Assembly (NCBI GenBank): GCA_027023345.1
Contig: JALVVO010000090.1
Coordinates: 1 to 13,309, forward strand
Source of the DNA: Thermaceae bacterium
GTDB lineage: Bacteria; Deinococcota; Deinococci; Deinococcales; Marinithermaceae
DNA: 13,309 nucleotides
Reading direction: 5' to 3'
This document shows, piece after piece, positions 6,317-13,259 of the stretch. Made by a program: the position numbers and the translations under genes. How positions within the stretch are numbered: the first letter of the stretch is position 1; each line of letters opens with the position of its first letter. The notes beneath the pieces were generated by a model, which saw nothing but the letters and a program-made list of their open reading frames with translations, was not told where the DNA came from and did no database searches.

Positions 6317-6586
6317 ATGCCGATCAGCAAAGAGGAGAAGCAACGCATCATTGAGGAGTTCGCCCGCTTCCCGGGCGACACCGGCTCGACCGAGGTGCAG
6401 GTGGCGCTCCTGACCGCCCGCATCAACCGCCTTTCCGACCACTTGAAGGAGCACAAGCACGACTTCCACTCGCACCGGGGGCTCCTTCAGATGGTGGGGC
6501 GGAGAAAGCGCCTGCTCCGCTACCTCGAGCGCGAGGACCCCGAGCGCTACCGGACCCTGATTGAGAAGCTCGGGCTTCGGAAGTAG
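6317..6586 (+). CDS. rpsO: 30S ribosomal protein S15
   Basis: Primary 16S rRNA-binding protein of the small-subunit central domain, also involved in an intersubunit bridge. The 89 residues (MPISKEEKQRII... to LGLRK) equal the usual bacterial length. Family signatures include DTGSTEVQVALLTARI (about 21-36), the helix with DHLKEHKHDFHSHRGLL (about 41-57) and GRRKRLLRYL (about 61-70). The ATG at 6317 has GGAGGAG immediately upstream; the frame is open for 25 codons before it, but those run through the promoter and leader. It is the first gene of the rpsO-pnp-rnj group, the widely conserved rpsO-pnp arrangement. Confidence 0.98.
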   Translation: MPISKEEKQRIIEEFARFPGDTGSTEVQVALLTARINRLSDHLKEHKHDFHSHRGLLQMVGRRKRLLRYLEREDPERYRTLIEKLGLRK

Positions 6587-6609
6587 ACTATAGTTAGCAA
6601 AACCTGGGG

Positions 6610-6636
6610 GCGGGACCGGGGATCCGGTCCCGCTTT
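6610..6636 (+). terminator. Hairpin between rpsO and pnp (attenuator or processing site)
   Basis: GCGGGACCGG (6610-6619) and CCGGTCCCGC (6624-6633) form a perfect 10-bp stem with a 4-base loop, followed by only TTT. It stands 24 bases after the rpsO stop and shortly before the pnp ribosome-binding site. It could partly terminate rpsO transcription, letting pnp be made at a lower level, or be an RNA-processing site, as known between rpsO and pnp in E. coli. Confidence 0.7.
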
Positions 6637-6657
6637 GCCGTGAAAAAGGTGAGAACC

Positions 6658-8853
6658 ATGCCCAACCGAACCGAGAACACGCCCAAGCCGCGCGTCTACC
6701 AGACCGAGCTCGGCGGGCGCACCTTCACCCTTGAGACCGGCAAGTACGCCCGTCAGGCCTCGGGGTCGGTGCTGGTGCGCTACGGCGACACCGTGGTGCT
6801 GGCCACCGCCGAGGCCAGCAAGGAGCCGATCGAGTCGAGCTTCCTCCCCCTGACCGTGGAGTTCGAGGAGCGCCACTACGCGGTGGGGAAGATCCCCGGC
6901 TCGTTCATGCGCCGGGAGGGGCGGCCGGGGGAGAAGGCGATCCTTTCCGCTCGGATGACCGACCGGCCGATCCGCCCGCTCTTCCCCAAAGGGTTTAGGC
7001 ACGAGGTGCAGGTGATCATCACCGTGCTCTCGGCCGACCAGAAGAACCCCCCGGACGTCCTCGGCCCCACCGCCGCGAGCGCCGCCCTGATGCTCTCCGA
7101 CATTCCCTGGGACGGGCCCATCGCCGCCGTGCGGGTGGGGTATAAGGACGGCCGCTTCCTTCTGAACCCCACGCTCCAGGAGCTGGAGGAGAGCGAGCTC
7201 GACCTGGTGGTCGCCGGGAGCAAGGAGGCGATCATCATGGTCGAGGCCGGCGCCCAGGAGGTGCCCGAGGAGCTGCTGGTCGAGGCCCTGGCCTTCGCCC
7301 ACCGCGAGATGCAGCCCCTGATCGAGCTCCAGGAGCGGATGCGCGCGGAGGTGGGCAAGCCCAAGTTCGAGTGGACCCCGCCGGAGAGCCTCTCCGAGGA
7401 GGAGTTCGAGGCCTTCTACGCCCGCGCCCGGGAGAAGGGGCTCAGCGAGGTGCTCACCGTGGCCTCGAAGCACGAGCGGAGCGAGGCGCTCGAACGCTTC
7501 GCCGAGGAGCTCGTCTTAGCGTTCGCCCCCGGCGAGGACGAGGAGGCCGAGGCGAAAAGGAAGCTCTACCTCGAGGCCTTCGACGAGGTGGTGAAGAAGG
7601 AGCTCCGGCGGCTCATCCTCGAGGAGAACCGCCGCGCCGACGGCCGCCGCCCCGACGAGATCCGCGAGATCTGGATCGAGGTGGACGTCCTGCCCCGGGC
7701 CCACGGCTCGGCGGTCTTCACCCGGGGCGAGACCCAGGTGCTCGGCACCGTCACCCTGGGCACCGGCCAGGACGAGCAGATCATCGACGACCTGGGGATC
7801 GACGAGAGCGAGCACTTCCTCGTCCACTACAACTTCCCGCCCTACTCCACCGGCGAGGTGAAGCGCCTCCGGGGCGTCTCTCGCCGCGAGGTGGGGCACG
7901 GGAACCTGGCCAAGAGGGCGCTCCGTCCGGTGCTTCCCAGCGAGGACGAGTTCCCCTACACGATCCGGATCGTGGGCGACGTGCTCGAGTCCAACGGCTC
8001 CTCCTCGATGGCCACCACCTGCGCCGGGTGCCTGGCGCTGATGGACGCCGGCGTGCCGATCAAGAAGCCGGTGGCGGGGATCGCCATGGGGCTCGTCATG
8101 GGGGAGGACCGGCACGTGGTGCTCACCGACATCCTCGGCCTCGAGGACGCCCTCGGCGACATGGACTTCAAGGTCACCGGCACCCGGGACGGCGTCACCG
8201 CGCTGCAGATGGACATCAAGGTCTCCGGCCTGACCTCGGAGATCCTCCGGGAGGCGCTCGAGCAGGCCCGGCGGGCCCGGCTCTTCATCCTCGACCGGAT
8301 GGCGTCGGTCCTGCCCGCGCCGCGGCCCGAGCTGAAGCCGTTTGCCCCCCGGATCCTCTCCCTCAAGATCCCGGTGGACAAGATCGGCGTGGTCATCGGC
8401 CCTGGGGGCAAGAACATCCGCGCGCTCGAGGAGCTCGGGGTCGAGATCGACATCGAGCCCGACGGCACCGTGCGCATCTACTCGGCCGACGCCGCCGCCG
8501 CCGAGGAGGCGAGGCGCCGCATCGAGGAGGTCACCAAGGAGGCCAAGGTCGGCGACGTCTACGAGGGCGTGGTCAGCCGGATCGTGCCGTTTGGCGCCTT
8601 CGTCACCCTCTTCCCCGGGGCCGAGGGGCTCCTCCACATCAGCCAGCTCGCCGAGGGGCGGGTGAAGCGGGTCGAGGACGTGGTGAAGATCGGGGACCGG
8701 ATCAAGGTCAAGGTCTCCGAGATCGACCCCATGGGGCGGATCAACCTGGTGCGGCCGGAGCTCGAGGGCAAGGTGGCCCCGCCGCGCCGCGGCGGCCGCC
8801 CGGGCGGGCGGGGCGGCCGGCCCAAGGGCGGCGGGCCCAAGAGGAGGGAGTAG
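6658..8853 (+). CDS. pnp: Polyribonucleotide nucleotidyltransferase (PNPase)
   Basis: Phosphorolytic 3'-5' exoribonuclease, a ring-shaped trimer that degrades mRNA to nucleoside diphosphates and can add tails in reverse. From the ATG at 6658 the product has 731 residues, normal for the family. Two RNase PH cores are present: the first includes FMRREGRPGE (83-92) and TDRPIRPLF (101-109); the second starts near 326 (RADGRRPDEIR) and holds the phosphate-binding SNGSSSMA (445-452) and the acidic GDMDF around Asp501 and Asp503. A KH domain begins at about 562 with GPGGKNIRALEELG near 581, and an S1 domain spans about 631-700. The last 25 or so residues form a Gly/Arg-rich basic tail. ATG 6658 is preferred over an in-frame GTG at 6640 because AAGGTGAG precedes it by four bases, while the GTG follows the hairpin without a ribosome-binding site. 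The stop is three bases before rnj. Confidence 0.98.
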   Translation: MPNRTENTPKPRVYQTELGGRTFTLETGKYARQASGSVLVRYGDTVVLATAEASKEPIESSFLPLTVEFEERHYAVGKIPGSFMRREGRPGEKAILSARMTDRPIRPLFPKGFRHEVQVIITVLSADQKNPPDVLGPTAASAALMLSDIPWDGPIAAVRVGYKDGRFLLNPTLQELEESELDLVVAGSKEAIIMVEAGAQEVPEELLVEALAFAHREMQPLIELQERMRAEVGKPKFEWTPPESLSEEEFEAFYARAREKGLSEVLTVASKHERSEALERFAEELVLAFAPGEDEEAEAKRKLYLEAFDEVVKKELRRLILEENRRADGRRPDEIREIWIEVDVLPRAHGSAVFTRGETQVLGTVTLGTGQDEQIIDDLGIDESEHFLVHYNFPPYSTGEVKRLRGVSRREVGHGNLAKRALRPVLPSEDEFPYTIRIVGDVLESNGSSSMATTCAGCLALMDAGVPIKKPVAGIAMGLVMGEDRHVVLTDILGLEDALGDMDFKVTGTRDGVTALQMDIKVSGLTSEILREALEQARRARLFILDRMASVLPAPRPELKPFAPRILSLKIPVDKIGVVIGPGGKNIRALEELGVEIDIEPDGTVRIYSADAAAAEEARRRIEEVTKEAKVGDVYEGVVSRIVPFGAFVTLFPGAEGLLHISQLAEGRVKRVEDVVKIGDRIKVKVSEIDPMGRINLVRPELEGKVAPPRRGGRPGGRGGRPKGGGPKRRE

Positions 8854-8856
8854 CCG

Positions 8857-10545
8857 GTGGCGAAGAGCGATACCCGGCGCCCTCGCCGCCGGACCCCGAG
8901 GAAGGCCCCCGGTTACCTGGAGATCGTCCCCCTCGGGGGGATGGGCGAAATCGGCAAGAACATCACCGCCTTCCGCTACGAGGACGAGATCCTGGTGGTG
9001 GACGGCGGGCTCGCCTTCCCCACCGAGACCATGCCGGGGGTGGACCTCCTCATCCCCCGGATCGACTACCTGGTCCAGCACAAGGAGAAGATCCGGGCCT
9101 GGGTCCTGACCCACGGCCACGAGGACCATATCGGCGGGCTCCCCTTCCTGCTGCCCCAGCTGCCCAAGGTGCCGGTCTACGGCGCCAAGCTCACCCTGGG
9201 GCTCCTTCGCGGGAAGCTCGAGGAGTTCGGCCTGAGCCCGGGCTCGTTCGAGCTCAAGGAGGTGGACCCCGACGCCCGGATCCGGGTGGGCCGCTACTTC
9301 ACCGTGGACCTCTACCGCATGACCCACTCGATTCCCGACAACTCGGGCTTCATCCTGCACACGCCGGTGGGCCGGATCGTCCACACCGGCGACTTCAAGC
9401 TCGACCCCACCCCGATCGACGGCAAGATCAGCCACCTGGCCAAGGTGGCCGAGGCCGGGCGCGAGGGGGTCCTGCTCCTGATCGCCGACTCCACCAACGC
9501 CGAGCGGCCGGGCTACACCCCCAGCGAGGCCGAGGTCGCCGAGGCGCTGGACCTGGTCATCGGCCGGGCCAAGGGGCGGGTCTTCGTCACCACCTTCGCC
9601 TCCCACACCCACCGGGTGCAGTCGGTGATCCGGATCGCCGAGAAGTACGGGCGCAAGGTGGCGGTGGAGGGGCGGAGCATGGTGAAGTTCGCCCGCATCG
9701 CCCAGGAGCTCGGCTACCTCGAGATCAAGGACCGGCTCTACACCCTGGACGAGATCAACGACCTCCCCGACGAGGAGGTGCTGGTCCTCGCCACCGGCAG
9801 CCAGGGGCAGCCGATGGCGGTGCTCTCCCGCCTCGCTTTCGGCGGTCACGCCAAGCTCAGCGTCAAGCCCGGAGACACGGTGATCCTCTCCAGTAGCCCG
9901 ATTCCCGGCAACGAGTCGGCGGTGAACCGGGTGATCAACCGGCTCTACGAGCTCGGGGCCTTTGTCTTCTACCCGCCGGCCTACAAGGTCCACACCTCGG
10001 GGCACGCCTCCCGGGAGGAGCTCAAGCTGATCCTTAACCTGGCCCAGCCCAAGTTCTTCATCCCCTGGCACGGCGAGGTCCGCCACCAGACCAACTTCGC
10101 CTGGCTGGCGAGCAGCATGCCGAAGCCGCCGGAGAAGATCCTGATCCCCAAGAACGGCGACGTGATCCGGCTCACCCCCGACGAGATGGTCCGGGTCGGC
10201 GAGGTTCCCGCCGGCGCCTACTACGTGGACGGGCTCGGGGTGGGGGACATCACCGACGAGATCCTGGAGGAGCGCCAGCGCCTCGCCGCCGACGGGGTGG
10301 TGATCATCACCGCGGTGGCCGGCCCCGACGCGGTGGTCGAGGTGATGAGCCTGGGCTTTGTCAAGGCGGGCCAGAAGCTCCTCGGCGAGATCCGCCGCCT
10401 GGCCGAGGAGGCGGTGGTCCAAGGGGTCAAGCAGAAGAAGAGCCTGGAGGCGATCCGCGACGCGATCTACTACCCGGTCAAGAAGTTCATCAAGAAGGCC
10501 ACCGGGCGGGACCCGGTGCTGATCCCGGTGGTGATCGAGGGGTAG
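8857..10545 (+). CDS. rnj: Ribonuclease J
   Basis: Metallo-beta-lactamase/beta-CASP ribonuclease with endo- and 5'-3' exonuclease activity, acting in mRNA decay and rRNA maturation in bacteria without RNase E. It has 562 residues. The zinc site is intact: HGHEDH at 86-91, His157 (MTHS), Asp179 (HTGDF) and His406 in PWHGE (404-408). Beta-CASP features include ADSTN (210-214), TTFASHTHR (245-253), LATGSQGQP (311-319) and HTSGH (379-383); a C-terminal domain follows from about 450. The first 18 residues, before YLEIVPLGGMGEIG, are an Arg/Lys-rich extension. The GTG start at 8857 sits three bases after pnp, with AGGAGGG inside the end of pnp. Adjacency to pnp makes a co-expressed 5'-3' plus 3'-5' decay pair. 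Confidence 0.97.
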   Translation: MAKSDTRRPRRRTPRKAPGYLEIVPLGGMGEIGKNITAFRYEDEILVVDGGLAFPTETMPGVDLLIPRIDYLVQHKEKIRAWVLTHGHEDHIGGLPFLLPQLPKVPVYGAKLTLGLLRGKLEEFGLSPGSFELKEVDPDARIRVGRYFTVDLYRMTHSIPDNSGFILHTPVGRIVHTGDFKLDPTPIDGKISHLAKVAEAGREGVLLLIADSTNAERPGYTPSEAEVAEALDLVIGRAKGRVFVTTFASHTHRVQSVIRIAEKYGRKVAVEGRSMVKFARIAQELGYLEIKDRLYTLDEINDLPDEEVLVLATGSQGQPMAVLSRLAFGGHAKLSVKPGDTVILSSSPIPGNESAVNRVINRLYELGAFVFYPPAYKVHTSGHASREELKLILNLAQPKFFIPWHGEVRHQTNFAWLASSMPKPPEKILIPKNGDVIRLTPDEMVRVGEVPAGAYYVDGLGVGDITDEILEERQRLAADGVVIITAVAGPDAVVEVMSLGFVKAGQKLLGEIRRLAEEAVVQGVKQKKSLEAIRDAIYYPVKKFIKKATGRDPVLIPVVIEG

Positions 10546-10548
10546 CCC

Positions 10549-11436
10549 TTGGGCGTCGTCTTTTCCGCCACGATTCCGGTCTTTCTGCTGGCCGCGCTGG
10601 GTTTTTTCGCCCAGCGCGTGCTCCGTCCCGACGTCCCCGGCTACATCCGGCTGGTGCTCTACTTCTTCGTGCCCTTTTTGGTCTTTCACCAGGTGGCCGG
10701 GGCCGGGGGCGGCCGGATGGACCTGGTCCGGTTCGCGGCCGCCTTCGCCCTCGGCTACCTCTTCCTCTACCTCGGGGCGCAGCTCTTGGGGCGCCTCCTC
10801 GGGCTTCCCCGGCCGGCGGCGCGGACGCTGCTCGCCGCTGCGATCTTCCCCAACTCCGGGAACATGGGACTCTCGGTGGCGCTCTTTGCCCTGGGGGAGG
10901 CGGGGCTCGAGCGCGCGGTGGTCTACTTCTTGCTCGCGACCGTCGTGCTCTTCGGCCTGGGCCCCGCGCTCTTTCGGGGCGGGGGGCTCGCCGAGGGCCT
11001 TCTCCTTACCCTGCGCCTTCCCTTCGTCTGGGCGCTCGGGCTGGGCGTGGCCTTCGCCTGGGGCGGCGTCGGGCTGCCGCTCTTTCTCGAGCGGCCGGTG
11101 GCCATGCTCGCCCAGGCGGCGATCCCCATGCTGCTTCTGGGCCTGGGGATGCAGATCGCGGGGACGCCCTTCCGGTTTGGGGGCTTTGAGCTCTTGGCGA
11201 GCGCCCTCCGCCTCGTCGGGGGACCGCTGGCGGCGGCCCTCGCGGGGCGGCTCTTGGGCCTTTCTGGAACGGACTACGCCGTGCTCGTCCTGATCTCGGG
11301 CATGCCGGTGGCGGTGAACGCCTACATGCTTGCCGCCGAGTTCGGGGGCGACGCCGGGCTCGCCGCCCGGACGGTAGCGGTCTCCACCCTGGCTAGCTTC
11401 CTCTCCATTCCGGCGGTGTTGCTTTGGGTGGGGTAG
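10549..11436 (+). CDS. AEC family permease (auxin efflux carrier-type transporter)
   Basis: Membrane permease of the AEC family, whose bacterial members export or import small organic anions; the substrate cannot be told from sequence. The 295 residues are almost entirely hydrophobic, with about ten helices in two halves. Family features include PNSGNMG at 101-107 in the first half, and AIPMLLLGLGMQ (191-202) and SGMPVAVNAYMLAAEFG (250-266) in the second. The start is TTG at 10549, three bases after the rnj stop, with GAGGGG six bases before it; no ATG or GTG lies close enough to replace it without losing the first helix. It is the last gene of the rpsO-pnp-rnj group. No functional link to RNA decay is evident, so it is probably a passenger. 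Its last 44 bases overlap the lipoprotein gene on the other strand. Confidence 0.85.
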   Translation: MGVVFSATIPVFLLAALGFFAQRVLRPDVPGYIRLVLYFFVPFLVFHQVAGAGGGRMDLVRFAAAFALGYLFLYLGAQLLGRLLGLPRPAARTLLAAAIFPNSGNMGLSVALFALGEAGLERAVVYFLLATVVLFGLGPALFRGGGLAEGLLLTLRLPFVWALGLGVAFAWGGVGLPLFLERPVAMLAQAAIPMLLLGLGMQIAGTPFRFGGFELLASALRLVGGPLAAALAGRLLGLSGTDYAVLVLISGMPVAVNAYMLAAEFGGDAGLAARTVAVSTLASFLSIPAVLLWVG

Positions 11437-11785
11437 GGGTCCCGAGCGGGCGGACGAGGACCCGCTCCCCCTGCCAGCGCACCTCCAGGCGGTAGGGCCC
11501 CTCACCCTCCCGGGGAAGCTCCAGGATCAGCACCTCGCCGCCCTCGACGAAGCGCGCCCCCTCCCAAAGGAGGGTCCGGCCCCGGTACCAGCGGAGCTCG
11601 AGGTACCCGGGCTCGGGCACCCGTCGGACCCAGAGCGTGGCCCGCACGCTCCCCTCGGCCTCGGCGAGCTCGGCCTCGACGAGGACCGCCGGCGGGGGCG
11701 GGGCGGCCTTTGGGACGAGGGGAAGGAAGGTGTACCGGCAGCCCGCGAGCAGGGCGAGGAGGAGCAGCGGGATCCGTCGGGGCAC
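11393..11785 (-). CDS. Small hypothetical lipoprotein
   Basis: A 130-residue predicted lipoprotein of unknown function. The N-terminus MPRRIPLLLLALLAGC has a basic start, a hydrophobic core and the lipobox LAGC, so cleavage and lipidation at Cys16 are expected, placing the protein on the outer face of a membrane. The mature part is rich in short alternating segments such as YLELRWYRGRTLLWEGARF and YRLEVRWQGERVLV, suggesting a small beta-sandwich, and ends in a Pro-rich tail. No known family was recognised. The GTG start at 11785 is nine bases after the rsmE stop, so it is probably read from the prmA-rsmE message, though the ribosome-binding site is weak. The 3' end overlaps the permease gene tail to tail. 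The lipobox and codon use favour a real gene. Confidence 0.75.
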   Translation of the reverse strand: MPRRIPLLLLALLAGCRYTFLPLVPKAAPPPPAVLVEAELAEAEGSVRATLWVRRVPEPGYLELRWYRGRTLLWEGARFVEGGEVLILELPREGEGPYRLEVRWQGERVLVRPLGTPTPPKATPPEWRGS

Positions 11786-11794
11786 GCCCCGATC

Positions 11795-12493
11795 TTATTG
11801 CCCGAAGGCGGCGGTGGCCAGGGCGACGAGGGCGCAGGCCGCGGTCTCCGCCCGGAGGATCCGGGGACCCAGGGTGACCGGGGTAAAGCCCCTTTCCACC
11901 AGCGTCCGGAGCTCCTCCTCGGCGAACCCCCCCTCCGGTCCCACCGCCAGCGCCACCGGACGGGCGGGGTCCAGGACCTCGAAGACCCGGGCGCCGGCCC
12001 GCGGGTCGGCGACGAGACCCTGTTCCACCGGCGGCACCGCCTCGAGGGCTAGGGGGCCCTCCACCCCCGGGAGCTCGGTCCGCCCCGACTGCTTGGCGGC
12101 CTCGATCGCCACCCGGCGGAGGCGCTCGAGCTTCTGTGGCCGGATGGCCTTGGCCACCGCGTGGCGGGTCTCGAGGAGGACGAACCGCGAAACCCCGAGC
12201 TCGGTGCCCATCCGCACCGCGTCGAAGAGCTTCTCCCCCTTCAAGAGGGCGAGGTAGAGGGTGACCGGCGCCGGGGGCTCGCGCCGGGCGGAGCGGCGTT
12301 CCTCCACGCGGACCCGGACCCGCTCGCCCTCGACCGCCACCACCCGGGCCCGGGCCTCGGTGCCCCGGCCGTCGAAGAGGGTGAGCCGGTCCCCCGGGCG
12401 GGCCCGGAGCACCCGCACGAGGTGACGGGCCTCCCGGCCCTCGATCCAGAACTCGTCCTCGATGGCGGGGACGTAGGCGCGGTGGGGGCGCAC
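11795..12493 (-). CDS. rsmE: 16S rRNA (uracil-1498-N3)-methyltransferase RsmE
   Basis: Transfers a methyl group from S-adenosylmethionine to N3 of U1498 of 16S rRNA, in the decoding region of the 30S subunit. From the GTG at 12493 the product has 232 residues, close to family length. A PUA-like N-terminal domain (about 1-72) precedes a SPOUT knot domain: LYLALLKGEKL (79-89), EAAKQSGR (131-138), GPEGGF (185-190) and LGPRILRAETA (208-218), the last two forming the AdoMet-binding knot. The start is chosen because RPHRAYVPA is the typical family N-terminus; the frame stays open 11 codons further, but those overlap the end of prmA. GAGAGG lies eight bases before the GTG. Two bases separate it from prmA. 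Confidence 0.95.
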   Translation of the reverse strand: MRPHRAYVPAIEDEFWIEGREARHLVRVLRARPGDRLTLFDGRGTEARARVVAVEGERVRVRVEERRSARREPPAPVTLYLALLKGEKLFDAVRMGTELGVSRFVLLETRHAVAKAIRPQKLERLRRVAIEAAKQSGRTELPGVEGPLALEAVPPVEQGLVADPRAGARVFEVLDPARPVALAVGPEGGFAEEELRTLVERGFTPVTLGPRILRAETAACALVALATAAFGQ

Positions 12494-12495
12494 GG

Positions 12496-13257
12496 CTAGG
12501 GCCTCTCGAGGGTCATGAGCACCCACTCGCCCTCGCGTTCCTCCGAGCGGTGCGCGAGCCCGGCCGCCTCGAGCGCTCGGCGGGTGGCCGCGGCTCGCTC
12601 GGCGAGGACGCCGGTGGCCAGGAGCCGCCCGCCGGGGGCGAGGGCCTCGCGGTACCCCGGCGCGAGGGCCTGGTGGAGCTCGGCGTAGAGGTTGGCGACG
12701 ACGAGGTCGAAGGGCCCCCGGACCGCCTCCAGGCTCCCCTCGAGGACCTCGACCTCCACCCGGTTACGGGCCGCGTTCGCCCGGGCGGCGGTCACCGCCA
12801 CCGGGTCGGTGTCCACCGCCACCGCACGGGCCCCGAGCTTGGCGGCGGCGATGGCGAGGACGCCGGAGCCGGTGCCGAGGTCGAGCACCCGCATCCCCGG
12901 GCGAACTTCCCGGGAAAGCGCCGAAAGGGCCAGCCGGGTGGTCTCGTGGTGGCCGGTGCCGAAGGCCATGCCGGGCTCGATCACGACGGGGACGAGGCCG
13001 GGTTCGGGCTCGTGCCAGGGGGCGCCCACCCAAAAGCGTCCCGCCGCCACCGGCTTGAGGTCTCGCTTCCAGGCGGCGAGCCAGTCCTCGTCGGGGAGCT
13101 TCTCCCACTCGCCGGGAAGCGGGAGCTCGACGCGGTCGGGGAAGTAGGCGAGGACCTCGCCCTCGCGTTCCTCCACCCCCCGCGCCCCCCGGTCGAAGAG
13201 CTCGGGGAGCCAGGGGTCGAGGCTCTGGAAGTCCCCTCGGATGCGAAAGACCCACAT
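12496..13257 (-). CDS. prmA: Ribosomal protein L11 methyltransferase PrmA
   Basis: AdoMet-dependent methyltransferase that trimethylates several amino groups of ribosomal protein L11; the T. thermophilus enzyme is well characterised structurally. The product has 253 residues, close to the 254 of Thermus. The N-terminal L11-recognition domain (MWVFRIRGDF... to about residue 55) is followed by a linker and the catalytic Rossmann domain: EPGMAFGTGHHETT (94-107), DLGTGSG (126-132), AVDTDP (147-152) and ANLYAELH (188-195), which replaces the NPPY motif of other methyltransferases as expected for PrmA. The ATG at 13257 has GGGAGGT six bases upstream; an in-frame TTG at 13272 overlaps that site and is rejected. 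It heads the prmA-rsmE-lipoprotein run, two bases after a probable upstream gene. Confidence 0.96.
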   Translation of the reverse strand: MWVFRIRGDFQSLDPWLPELFDRGARGVEEREGEVLAYFPDRVELPLPGEWEKLPDEDWLAAWKRDLKPVAAGRFWVGAPWHEPEPGLVPVVIEPGMAFGTGHHETTRLALSALSREVRPGMRVLDLGTGSGVLAIAAAKLGARAVAVDTDPVAVTAARANAARNRVEVEVLEGSLEAVRGPFDLVVANLYAELHQALAPGYREALAPGGRLLATGVLAERAAATRRALEAAGLAHRSEEREGEWVLMTLERP

Positions 13258-13259
13258 CG

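Noticed and set aside
4415..6475. Minus-strand open frame of 686 codons opposite cbaA and rpsO
   Set aside because: It is composition-driven antisense to cbaA, whose heme and copper ligands are all intact, and it also crosses the terminator and rpsO promoter.
6589..6594. TATAGT as a separate pnp promoter
   Set aside because: The nearest -35-like TTGAGA (6561-6566) is 22 bases away, too far, and any transcript would pass through the hairpin at 6610. The hexamer is part of a small palindrome and may be chance.
6640..6657. GTG at 6640 as the pnp start
   Set aside because: It follows the hairpin without a ribosome-binding site, while ATG 6658 has AAGGTGAG at suitable distance and gives the usual N-terminus.
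7371..9896. Plus-strand open frame of 841 codons spanning pnp and rnj
   Set aside because: It reads the same genes out of frame, giving Arg/Gly/Pro-rich text with no motif, and runs across the real pnp stop and rnj start.
7516..11505. Minus-strand open frame of 1329 codons opposite pnp, rnj and the permease gene
   Set aside because: It is an antisense shadow: in GC-rich genes with G/C third positions stop codons become rare in one antisense frame. The translation is a His/Asp/Gly/Leu-rich low-complexity string with no domain, and it crosses three well-supported genes.
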